A stretch of DNA of 33,712 bases. Source: Myxococcales bacterium. GTDB lineage: Bacteria > Myxococcota_A > UBA9042 > JABWCM01. Below are positions 7,678 to 15,699 of this stretch, piece by piece (position 1 is the stretch's first letter; each line of letters opens with the position of its first letter). The notes beneath the pieces were generated by a model, which saw only the letters and a list, made by a program, of their open reading frames with translations, made no database searches and was not told where the DNA came from. The DNA is taken from NCBI GenBank assembly GCA_013360285.1, contig JABWCM010000122.1, positions 1 to 33,712 of the forward strand. The letters run 5' to 3'. The position numbers were made by a program, and so were the translations under genes.

Positions 7678-9957
7678 ATGGTCGAATTACTTCGGCGGCA
7701 TTCTTCTGCCACCCACAAACCCATTGTGAAAGCGCCCCCAAACAAAACTTCCGTGAGCGCCCTACGGCGCGTGCGGCTCTGGATCGGTGTATACGCTGTT
7801 ATCAGCGGTTTCGGATGCGCAGTCGACGTCGAACCGGGATCAGCGCCACCCGGGGCTATTGGCTCCAGTTGCACGACAATTGCCGATTGCAGCAAAGTCA
7901 CTGCCCCCGTGTGCCTGTCGTTATCCGACAACGGTTATTGCAGTGCTTCCTGTGCATTGGGTGGTCAGACGGTGTGCCCCACCGGTTCTATCTGCATGGA
8001 ATTTCCCGGTGACCTTGTGTTGTGTATGGATGGGTGCCTATCTAACAAAGATTGTCGCAGCGGATTTGTGTGTGCACCGGCAACGGGTGTAAAAGGAATC
8101 AATGTCAAACAATTTGGTGTATGCCTAGCCAAATGCAAGGCTAACTCAGACTGCGGTTTCGGTGAGGCATGCCATTTCGAAACCGGAAAATGTGTGCCCA
8201 AGGTGGGTGGGGACGGCAAGACAGGCCATACCTGCACCGTAGACACCAAATGTAACCAAGAAATGTGCCTTCTGGGGTGGCCCGGTGGCTACTGTACTGC
8301 AACCTGCACCGGCGGCGGTGCTGTTTCATGCGAACCCGGTTCGGTTTGCCACACGGTTGACGCACTCGCGGGACTGTGCCTCGCCTCGTGTTCCGATGCG
8401 AACGATTGTCGACCCGGCTACCGGTGTGAATTTGTTGAGCAATCGCCTGTGGGCGGCTGCGTACCGCGCTGCGACGCATTTGACGACTGCCCAGATGGTT
8501 TTCACTGCAATCCCGAAGATGGTAACTGTGTCGCAGGACCCGCGGGTCCGCAACCCATTGGCGCATTTTGTGATACCTCGAGCCACTGCTCATCTGGGCA
8601 ATGTAAATCCGACTGGCCAAACGGGACATGTACGACACCGTGCTCCTCGATCACCCCCTGTGTGAGTGGTGTTTGTGTAAACGCCCTATGCGTTGCAGCA
8701 TGTACCAGTGCTTATGACTGCCGCCCAGATTACGCATGTGGCTCTGCCGGCGGCTGTTTACCACATTGCCGGACCTTGGGCTGTGCGAAAGGAGAGACCT
8801 GCGATAGCCTCTCAGGGTTATGCCACGAACCCAACACCAATGGGCTACTGGTCGAAACTCTATTTTCGTCTTCTGTTGACACGTCTCCCACCGGGGGCCC
8901 ACCAACGACTTTGAATCTACCCGAAGATTCCCTGAGCTTGAGCCTATATGGTGGAGATGGAACCACGCCGCCAACACGGCTAAATTTTCTCGGACGGGTT
9001 GGCGAAGTCCCCTTATATTCACTAGCATCTCCCCTTATCTTATCACTTCCGCTCTACAGCACCGGAAATCCTGATTTTAGCGTGATGCTGCCGCAAGCTC
9101 CGTCTCAAATACCAACGCCCGGCCCGTGGACCGTGTCCGTTTCCCGTCTTGGATTATTCAATTCCTCGGCCCCATTGACCGCCGTCGTCCTTCGAGGCAA
9201 CGGACCACCCGAAAGCGGCAGAATTTCATTCAATTTTCACTTTGTTGGGGTTACTGGAATTACCGCCAAAAGTGCCGCAACCAATTTATTTATGCAATCT
9301 GTCATAAATAAAGTCAGGAATGTCTTTGCCGAAGCATATCTTGATCTAGGCGAAGTGCGATTTTATGACATCAACAGCTCCGATGCCGAGCGGTTGTCCG
9401 TCATCAATACCATCTACGGTGCAAATTCCGAATTTGCAGAGCTGATGGAACTGTCCAAAGGTGATCCCCATGGAATCGACATCTTCCTGGTGGACGAAAT
9501 CCTGGGCAACAAATCCGGATTTTCGCTCCTTGGATTGTCGGGTGGAATTCCAGGTCCTGCGATCGCACACGGTCTTGCCTCAAGTGGAGTCGTCATTGCG
9601 TTGGGTTTTTATTTTCCTCAGGTTAACAAAGGGTTTAAAGACCAGCAAGTACGGCAATTGGGCCAGACTATCGCTCACGAAACAGGACATTATCTTGGGT
9701 TGTTTCATACCAGCGAAGGTCGCGGCACGAAACACGATCCGCTGTCGGATACGCAGAAGTGCCTTCCCAAAAACGACAAGAATGGAGATGGGTATCTGTT
9801 CGGTTCGGAATGCACCGGCAAAGGCGCCGAAAACCTAATGTTCTGGGCGGCATCGGCTGCTGCCGAGCAAATCACCCTGGAACAGAGGTCGATCTTGTTG
9901 AGGAATCCGTTCTGCCAGTTACCTCACCCAACGGACACGGAAGCACTACGACAGTAA
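7678..9957 (+). CDS. Cys-rich lipoprotein/secreted protein with metzincin-type zinc protease domain (759 aa)
   Basis: The N-terminus has a basic region and a hydrophobic segment ending ISGFGC (Cys47), a slightly imperfect lipobox. A GTG at 7753 would give a more typical 22-residue signal, so the true start may be there. Residues about 55-390 hold roughly ten short Cys-rich repeats of the form DCRPGYRC...GGCVPRC, common in surface proteins of myxobacteria and relatives. Residues about 395-540 look like a beta-rich spacer. The C-terminal part carries HETGHYLGLFH (His667, Glu668, His671, His677), the extended zinc motif of metzincins. It is followed by a DPLSDTQKC segment and a probable Met-turn, ENLMF (Met721). 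The order resembles pappalysin-like M43 or related exported proteases. A secreted or surface metalloprotease is a strong inference; its substrate is unknown. Confidence 0.85.
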   Translation: MVELLRRHSSATHKPIVKAPPNKTSVSALRRVRLWIGVYAVISGFGCAVDVEPGSAPPGAIGSSCTTIADCSKVTAPVCLSLSDNGYCSASCALGGQTVCPTGSICMEFPGDLVLCMDGCLSNKDCRSGFVCAPATGVKGINVKQFGVCLAKCKANSDCGFGEACHFETGKCVPKVGGDGKTGHTCTVDTKCNQEMCLLGWPGGYCTATCTGGGAVSCEPGSVCHTVDALAGLCLASCSDANDCRPGYRCEFVEQSPVGGCVPRCDAFDDCPDGFHCNPEDGNCVAGPAGPQPIGAFCDTSSHCSSGQCKSDWPNGTCTTPCSSITPCVSGVCVNALCVAACTSAYDCRPDYACGSAGGCLPHCRTLGCAKGETCDSLSGLCHEPNTNGLLVETLFSSSVDTSPTGGPPTTLNLPEDSLSLSLYGGDGTTPPTRLNFLGRVGEVPLYSLASPLILSLPLYSTGNPDFSVMLPQAPSQIPTPGPWTVSVSRLGLFNSSAPLTAVVLRGNGPPESGRISFNFHFVGVTGITAKSAATNLFMQSVINKVRNVFAEAYLDLGEVRFYDINSSDAERLSVINTIYGANSEFAELMELSKGDPHGIDIFLVDEILGNKSGFSLLGLSGGIPGPAIAHGLASSGVVIALGFYFPQVNKGFKDQQVRQLGQTIAHETGHYLGLFHTSEGRGTKHDPLSDTQKCLPKNDKNGDGYLFGSECTGKGAENLMFWAASAAAEQITLEQRSILLRNPFCQLPHPTDTEALRQ

Positions 9958-9987
9958 CCCCAAACGTCGCGAATGTCAGGAAATGCG

Positions 9988-11970
9988 ATGAGCAAGGGAC
10001 CAGAGAAGTTATTATTACTCGTAGCAACAGAGCCGAAACACGCCTTTCACTTGCAGAGATTGATTCAATCGTCGGGGTTAAGTTACAGCGTGACGCTCGC
10101 ATTAACCACCGACGAAGCAAAAGAAGGCGCTCGCCGCAGCCGCTGGACTACCGTTGTCGTAGATGCCCGATGGAACCATGCCGGAATGGAGGTATTGGTT
10201 CAACAACTCCGCACACTTGACAGATTGGTGCCGATTGTTGTGTTGGCAAACACCGATGAATCGTCGACGCTGTGGAGTCATTACGACCAGTTCGGGGTGC
10301 GAACCATCGAAAGTCAACAATTTGATGATGATCCCGCAGTCTTAATGAAACTCGTCGAGGATACGGTGTCGGCGTATCTTAGCCACTCGAACACCCATTC
10401 GATTGAAACATCTACGCCGCCGTTGTCACAATTCGCTCCCCCGGCCACAGCGCGACCGATCGCCACACTCCGGATCAACACGGCCGGACACATAAGCCAT
10501 ATTGACCGAAGTGCATGGTCGGAACCACCTAGTCCAGACCAAACTTGGCTTCTCACGACTCCATCAACGTGGTTTGATTCAGAAGACGGGTCTACGGTAG
10601 ACCGCTGGGTTCATCATCACACCAGCCATCAATCCGCAATATTGAGCCTCAAATCAAGTACTGCCGAACGTTTCTGGGTCCAATGTGAGTGGATTCCAAT
10701 GGTGAACCATCAGGAAAACACCCTGGGGTGCCTGGTTTTGTTTCCGCTGAAATTAGCCCAACCCAGTCATACGACGACTGAGAGTGGGCTGTCACCCCAA
10801 AAAATTCGTGAATTGCATTCCAGCGCCTTACGAAAATTTTCGGGAATGATAGTTGGGCATTTGGCCAATCCGCTGACGGCGGTGATGGGACACGCGGAGT
10901 TGTTGTTGCTGGATGCTTCGCTGGACAGCGAGAACGTGTCTCAGGTGCAAACGATTGTAAAGGAGGCACGCGCGGTTGCTGAAGTTCTGTCCCGATTGGG
11001 ACGCCTTGCCAATCCTCCTGCGCTGGAAAACGACCTTTTGGGTCTATCTGGTCTTTTGGCCAAAACCGTCGATTTATTGGCCGCGGACCCCTCCACCAAA
11101 CAGGTCTCTTTTCGGCTTGATTTACCCAACGATCTTCCGCTGGCGCTGTTTGATTATCAGCAACTCCAGTCGGCGTTTTCACAACTCATCCTAGCCGCCA
11201 CCAAAGCCGCTCAAGGTCCAAGAAAAGTCGTGTCCGTGACGGCCAAAGCAACCACCACGTCTTTGATCGTTGAAATCATGGATAACGGACCGCCTATCGA
11301 GAAAAACCATCCTCTTCAAATCATTGACCCGTTTGCCGGAATCGGCACATACCGGCAACAAGTCGACAAACTCGCGTTGGCGTTGGCGTATTCGGTCATC
11401 TTGGAACATGGGGGGCGGCTGTTTTTGGATAACCTGCCCGACAACACGGGGGTCCTTTGTACGGTAGAAATACCCCGTACGGAGTCCGATCATCGTACAG
11501 TGCCGCTCAAAACTATCCCGACTCCCATCGTCATCGTTGTCGAAGAGTCAGAACAGATCATTCGCCTCATCAAACGTTCCCTACGCGCGTTATCAATCCA
11601 CACGGTCGTATTATCCAACCCTCATGTTGCAGTTGATCGATTGTTGGGAGGTGGGGTTTTGGCCGTAATGTGTTCGTTGGACATGGTGGATCACGATCTC
11701 CCCGTGCGACTCGTCGACGCAAATTCAGATACTCCTGGGATTTTGCGAAGGTTTATCACGTTAAGCCCAGGACAACCGACCGATGCTTGGATGAATATTG
11801 CGACCGAACATGCGATGCCGAATCTGACCAAACCGTTTTCCTTAAGTGAGATCAGAAACCACATCGAACGGATTTTGCAACTAGGCAAAGTTCCAATTAC
11901 AACCATACGCCACGAATCCAGTTCCAGAAGTCGTACGAAGCTGTCGCTCGTCCCCGACTCGGATGGCTAG
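9988..11970 (+). CDS. hybrid histidine-kinase-like protein with degenerate catalytic sites (660 aa)
   Basis: The ATG at 9988 is preceded by AGGA six bases upstream; the ATG at 9973 is the alternative. Domains in order: a receiver-like domain (residues 1 to about 125, Asp59 kept but the acidic pair replaced by Ala-Thr-Glu), a PAS-like region (about 150-260), a HisKA-like helix pair (about 280-345), a HATPase-like domain (about 370-490) and a second receiver-like domain (about 505-640). In the HisKA motif the usual His-Glu-x-x-Asn-Pro reads Gly290-His291-Leu-Ala-Asn-Pro, so the phospho-acceptor position is Gly. In the ATPase domain the N-box Asn is Ala403 and the GxGLGL lid reads KLALALA, although DNGPP (432-436) remains. 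In the second receiver the phospho-Asp position is Ser563, with the TKPF lysine (Lys615) kept. It is probably a cytoplasmic signalling scaffold and not an active kinase. No membrane segment is seen. Confidence 0.8.
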   Translation: MSKGPEKLLLLVATEPKHAFHLQRLIQSSGLSYSVTLALTTDEAKEGARRSRWTTVVVDARWNHAGMEVLVQQLRTLDRLVPIVVLANTDESSTLWSHYDQFGVRTIESQQFDDDPAVLMKLVEDTVSAYLSHSNTHSIETSTPPLSQFAPPATARPIATLRINTAGHISHIDRSAWSEPPSPDQTWLLTTPSTWFDSEDGSTVDRWVHHHTSHQSAILSLKSSTAERFWVQCEWIPMVNHQENTLGCLVLFPLKLAQPSHTTTESGLSPQKIRELHSSALRKFSGMIVGHLANPLTAVMGHAELLLLDASLDSENVSQVQTIVKEARAVAEVLSRLGRLANPPALENDLLGLSGLLAKTVDLLAADPSTKQVSFRLDLPNDLPLALFDYQQLQSAFSQLILAATKAAQGPRKVVSVTAKATTTSLIVEIMDNGPPIEKNHPLQIIDPFAGIGTYRQQVDKLALALAYSVILEHGGRLFLDNLPDNTGVLCTVEIPRTESDHRTVPLKTIPTPIVIVVEESEQIIRLIKRSLRALSIHTVVLSNPHVAVDRLLGGGVLAVMCSLDMVDHDLPVRLVDANSDTPGILRRFITLSPGQPTDAWMNIATEHAMPNLTKPFSLSEIRNHIERILQLGKVPITTIRHESSSRSRTKLSLVPDSDG

Positions 11971-12001
11971 CCAAGGTTTCTTACAAGCTCCAGGACTAAC
12001 T

Positions 12002-12790
12002 TCATATTTTTTGGCATAAAGTGATGAGGGACACCCCCACAGGGAGCCGGACATGGGGTAAAACGTACCGTTCAGAGGCAACCACCTCGGTCAACAATCG
12101 GTTAACATACAAATGCGGCATAACGACATCGCTTGTTAAACCGCTTGTTGGTTTCGCAGCCGCAAAAAACCGTCGCACCAAACGAACCGCAGCAACTACC
12201 GGAAACAAAACACAATTGTAATAAGAAAACACAACTTGCCTGAGCGGTTGCCCGGCTATCAGTTCGGCGAATGTACTGTAGGTATATCTACGCTTATGGT
12301 GCAGCGCGACATCGTGTTCGCTCCAAAGGAACGGATGCGCCGGCACAGTCAATAAAACAAACCCACCTGGACGAATCACCCTGGTTATTTCCGCAAGCCC
12401 GGCCCGGTCATCATCAAGATGTTCCAACACATCCAACGCCATCACCAGATCAAACAACCCGTCGGAAAACGGTAACGACTCGGCACAGCCCTGTGTCACA
12501 CCCGTCAATCCACGGCGGTGACAGAACTCCACTGCTGCAGCTTCCGGCTCAATCCCAAATCGGTCGACGTTTCTCGACTCAAACCCGGCCAACGTCGCGC
12601 CCGTTCCACAACCAACATCCAATAACTTAGGCAAACCGACTTTCGGAAATGGAGAACAGCCGATTTCTCGTTCCGTCTCAATTTGCGACAATGCAATATC
12701 AGCAACACGAAGAATCACCTGGCGGGTACCGACAAACCACCAGTGTTGATCCTCATTGGCGAACAACGTGTCGTATTCGTGGCGTTCCAA
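12002..12790 (-). CDS. class I SAM-dependent methyltransferase (262 aa)
   Basis: The protein has the Rossmann-type methyltransferase core: motif I LLDVGCGTGAT (residues 57-66) binds S-adenosylmethionine, an acidic residue follows at FGIEPE (about 82), and a motif FDLVMALDVLEHLDDD (113-128) with IRPGGFVLLTVPA (139-151) follow. The N-terminal EYDTLFANEDQHWWFVGTR is typical of the group often found among cell-surface or secondary-metabolite glycan genes; the substrate cannot be told. The frame starts with TTG at 12790, with a weak GGAAA upstream, so the start is uncertain. It lies 19 bp after the RdgC-partner gene and is probably the last gene of a minus-strand operon. It converges on the kinase-like gene with only 31 bp between the stops. 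Confidence 0.88.
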   Translation of the reverse strand: MERHEYDTLFANEDQHWWFVGTRQVILRVADIALSQIETEREIGCSPFPKVGLPKLLDVGCGTGATLAGFESRNVDRFGIEPEAAAVEFCHRRGLTGVTQGCAESLPFSDGLFDLVMALDVLEHLDDDRAGLAEITRVIRPGGFVLLTVPAHPFLWSEHDVALHHKRRYTYSTFAELIAGQPLRQVVFSYYNCVLFPVVAAVRLVRRFFAAAKPTSGLTSDVVMPHLYVNRLLTEVVASERYVLPHVRLPVGVSLITLCQKI

Positions 12791-12809
12791 GCTGTTTCCG
12801 TCGCAAAAA

Positions 12810-13334
12810 CTAGATCGAATGATCCTGATGTGCCCACGCTTGAATGGTCGCCAGTTCGGCCGCCCACTGCTCGGAGTCCAGGCGAATGTTCATAAACTGT
12901 GCATATAACCCATCAAGAACCCCCTCCAACTCCTCGATTAAACCCAGTCGTTCCAAAACCTGTTCGTCCTCGTCGCGACTTAGCACCGCCGGCACTTTGA
13001 CACCAGACAAGGCCAGTTCCTCACCTTTGATATTGCACATCCACTCGCGCCCGTCTTTAATAACCCTCAGTCGCGCGTCTGCTACTTTTTTGCCCATTCG
13101 TATAGCAGCTTTGGCCTCTGCGGTTTCCGTCGGCGCTTCGCCACGTATCGAGTTCACCTCTTTGACCTTCTCCACTGCCGTATCCAGCACCAACTTGTCA
13201 TCAAACCAGACTTCCAGATAAGCACTTCCCTCAAGCTGAAACCTACCTTGATTCGAATCACTCCGATACCAAAGCCAAGTAAGATATTCTTTGCCCAAAA
13301 AGGCGGTCTGAATCATCCGGTCGAGTAAATCCAC
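12810..13334 (-). CDS. RdgC-associated protein, possibly the separated C-terminal half of an RdgC-like protein (174 aa)
   Basis: Reading FLGKEYLTWLWYRSD near the start, then LEVWFDDKLVLDT, and ending QWAAELATIQAWA, this resembles proteins or domains I associate with RdgC-like genes of deltaproteobacteria; I cannot name a domain with certainty. It is acidic, has no signal peptide or membrane segment, and is probably cytoplasmic. The GTG start has AAGGAG five bases upstream. It follows the RdgC-like gene by 54 bp on the same strand, so the two are likely co-transcribed and may act together on DNA. Treat the functional link as inference from position and remembered family resemblance. Confidence 0.7.
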   Translation of the reverse strand: MDLLDRMIQTAFLGKEYLTWLWYRSDSNQGRFQLEGSAYLEVWFDDKLVLDTAVEKVKEVNSIRGEAPTETAEAKAAIRMGKKVADARLRVIKDGREWMCNIKGEELALSGVKVPAVLSRDEDEQVLERLGLIEELEGVLDGLYAQFMNIRLDSEQWAAELATIQAWAHQDHSI

Positions 13335-13388
13335 AACAACTCCTTCTCATTACAGGTCAACAAGGGCGAGAGACGAGACAGGCGACCA

Positions 13389-14015
13389 TCAGGAAGAAAG
13401 CGACCCTACAAAATCCGCCGGATCCAACTTCAACGCCCGGTCAGACATTTCGTCGGACAAACCGACGTCTGCCATTGCGGTATACGGCGTTCGCGGTACC
13501 AGGCGCAGCCCAAAAGTATCAAAAAAGACCTCCGTAAACAGATCACCCATAGTCTTGTTGTGACTCCAGAACCGCACGGTTGCAGTCGAAACATCCCACA
13601 CCATGTCTATCCCTTTCACCGAAGGCAACAAACGTTTCCTCAACGTCTTGATCACGTGCTCTTTGATTTCTTCTTTGTCTTGTTTGCTTAACCGTTCCTT
13701 TTTGGTATCGGTCATAAACTCTTTCTCGGCCTGCCGAAGAACCAGTTTTAACGCCGCCCCGGGAACTTTCAGCGTATCGGTCCGCAGCGTCAACAAAATG
13801 TTGGAACCAAAGAAGATTTTCTCCATCGTCAAATCAAGGTCCAGCACGTCGCCAACGCCCACCCACCCAAAGGTCCTCTCTTCATCCGACGAAATATCTA
13901 TTTCTCGGAAAATCCGTTTCTGAATTGCCTCAAAAAATCGGTTTCGATAATCCTCGGGCAAATCCCCCACGACCCGGTATCGACGATAGGTGATGCTTCC
14001 AGCAAAAACGCCCAC
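13389..14015 (-). CDS. rdgC: RdgC-like recombination-associated protein (208 aa)
   Basis: RdgC proteins bind DNA without sequence preference as a ring-shaped dimer and modulate RecA. This protein matches the short deltaproteobacterial version: YRRYRVVGDLPEDYRNRFFEAI, then EERTFGWVGVGDVLDLDL, LRTDTLKVPGAALKLVLRQAE, ERLSKQDKEEIKEHVIKTLRKRLLPS (split across the alpha-helical middle), and FFDTFGLRLVPRTPY near the end. It is about two thirds of the length of E. coli RdgC (303 aa). The start is GTG at 14015, with GGAGG six bases upstream. It sits between the selenoprotein candidate (58 bp upstream) and the partner gene. The family call is good; a role in recombination control is carried over from the family. 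Confidence 0.78.
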   Translation of the reverse strand: MGVFAGSITYRRYRVVGDLPEDYRNRFFEAIQKRIFREIDISSDEERTFGWVGVGDVLDLDLTMEKIFFGSNILLTLRTDTLKVPGAALKLVLRQAEKEFMTDTKKERLSKQDKEEIKEHVIKTLRKRLLPSVKGIDMVWDVSTATVRFWSHNKTMGDLFTEVFFDTFGLRLVPRTPYTAMADVGLSDEMSDRALKLDPADFVGSLSS

Positions 14016-14073
14016 AATATGCCTCCAAGATCAACGTTCACCGAATCGCCGGCAACCACGGACCCGATTGTTG

Positions 14074-15525
14074 TTAATGATGTTCGCGGGTCTTTAGGTA
14101 GGGATACTTCTCTTTGAGTGCGTTGACTTTGGCGAGTACGTCCGCATGATCGGCGATCTCTTTGGACAACGCTGGATACTCATAGGTCACAAACGACCCA
14201 CTATCCGGACTCACTTCGGGCAACGCCTTCAGCTCCGCTTCGCGCGCCGCCAATTCTTCCTGGGACTGTTTAAGATTTTCAGCAAACCAACTCGAATCAA
14301 CCGCGCCAGGATTGTTTTTTTCCATGTCCTTGATCGCTTGCTGCCGAGATTCGATCCGCGTTTTGATTTCCTGGATATCCCCTTCAAGAACCGCACGACG
14401 ATTGGGGTCAGCAAAAGTGAACACTTTTTCCCCATCACGAACCATCAATGTCAATGCGCTGAAATACTTCGCCTTAGAAAACGCATCGGTAATATAAGTG
14501 TTCCCAACCACATTGGGGTATCGCAGCAGACTCTGACTATGGGTGCCCAATATTGCCGTGATTCCAATAACCGACCTTGCCAGCTCCGACGCCTCCTCCT
14601 GGGCGATATGCCCGAGGCAAACGATGACGTCGGCTCCTTCGGTTTTCAGTGCCGCCACTTGGGTCCGTGCAACTAGGTTCATGTCCAACAATGCCAAACC
14701 GTTTTTGGATAACACATCGGTTCGTTCGGTCGCCATCGGGCTCAACAACGCAAACACGCCGATGTTGACCCCGTCTTTTTTGACAATGACTCGTTCTTTG
14801 AACACGACCTTCTGCGACGCAGCGTCGACAAGATTCGACGCCAAAAACGGGAATTTCGCTTTTGACGCGAGTTTTATCAACTCGTCTTTCCCCAACGCCA
14901 AATCCCGCTCACCAATAGCCTGCGCATCGTGCCCCATTTCATTAAAAACCTCGACAATCATCGTCGCGCGATCCCGAACCATCGGAACTTCTTCAGGTTT
15001 GATGTTCGTCTGTTCGTGGAACAAATCTCCGGCATCCGCCAGAAATACATCCGTCCATCGAGAACGATTGTCATTGAGCCAAGTCGCTTTCCGGGCAAGA
15101 CCGCCCAGAGGATTGGCTTTTCACCCACACGGATCGGTTTCACCCAACATGTTTGCCATGTGGATGAGCCCAATCCGTTTACCCTTAAAATTCGCGTATT
15201 TGTCCATGCCTGACGGGATGTTTGGACGACGAATCGGCGGCGGTTTTTGTAACGTGGGTTTGGACACGACCGTAGCTGCCGGATCAACCGGTGATTTGTC
15301 CTGCTGCGTACCACCATCCGCCTGCTGTACAGCCGGTTCGGCAGATTTCGGTTCTGCCGGGAGCGCAGGTTCGGTCGGTGCAGCTTGCCCGGCGTCCGGC
15401 TTGGAAACCGAGACCTGGGTGGGCTTGGACGGCTCGTCGGGTGTTTGGGACGTACATCCCGGCAGGATGAAAGCAGCCGCCAGAACACCGGCGGTCACAA
15501 TCCTCATAAAATCAGAAACTTTCAT
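14074..15525 (-). CDS. candidate selenoprotein: 5'-nucleotidase/UshA-like lipoprotein with in-frame TGA (483 aa with Sec135)
   Basis: The ATG at 15525 follows GAGG and opens a lipoprotein signal (lipobox ILPGC, Cys24) and a Pro/Ala/Glu linker. Near residue 120 a phosphoesterase-type domain begins: RIGLIHMANMLGETDPCG, then TGA (codon 135), then KANPLGGLARKATWLNDN and LADAGDLF (Asp164, Asp167). This is the 5'-nucleotidase opening (beta strand, GGLARRA, DAGD) running uninterrupted across the TGA in one frame. Downstream are GHDAQAIGERDLALG, VICLGHIAQ (His306) and ILGTHSQ (His329), then a charged coiled-coil (about 395-440). Classic metal ligands are mostly changed: the NDxHG motif reads ANMLG and GNHE reads GERD. 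Cys133-Gly-Sec135 would be a redox-type pair. Without readthrough the product would be a 134-residue lipoprotein stub. A Cys-codon mutation or pseudogene is the alternative, but the frame is otherwise clean. Confidence 0.82.
15077..15118 (-). promoter_or_regulatory. predicted bacterial SECIS element
   Basis: Counting bases after the TGA, AGCCAA (+3 to +8) pairs perfectly with TTGGCT (+39 to +44). An internal loop follows, then a 7-bp upper stem: TCTGGGC (+12 to +18) with GCCCGGA (+25 to +31), including one G-U pair. The apical loop is GGTCTT (+19 to +24). With the U of UGA as base 1, the loop GGUCU occupies bases 22-26, the same as in the E. coli fdhF SECIS, whose G23 and U24 are read by SelB. 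The size (42 nt) and distance fit bacterial SECIS rules. A caution is that the loop also encodes the conserved Gly-Gly-Leu. Confidence 0.77.
15121..15123 (-). other. predicted selenocysteine codon (TGA, residue 135)
   Basis: The codon follows Asp-Pro-Cys-Gly and precedes Lys-Ala-Asn-Pro-Leu-Gly-Gly-Leu-Ala-Arg. From memory, related proteins carry a second Cys here (a PCGC-type motif), the usual residue that Sec replaces. TGA is a normal stop in neighbouring genes, so a general change of code is not the explanation. Confidence 0.78.
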
Positions 15526-15699
15526 GGATTTCGGTACCTCAATGCGAAACCTATTACAACATCACGATCGAATCGAGTCTCCCGTCAAGCGCGCCAAACG
15601 CCGACCGGGAAACCGACACCTAATACGCCGATGACGCTCAGGATGCAACCCGTTTCCGAATGTTTTCTGGGGACACCACAACAATGTACACGACCATCG

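Noticed and set aside
14074..15024. A separate 316-residue gene starting inside the nucleotidase domain
   Set aside because: Its first codon is a TTG in the middle of the conserved DAGDLF motif, with no ribosome binding site. The domain clearly begins upstream of the TGA.
15121..15123. Change of genetic code (TGA read as Trp or Gly)
   Set aside because: Several unrelated genes in the window end with TGA, and Trp is encoded by TGG throughout.
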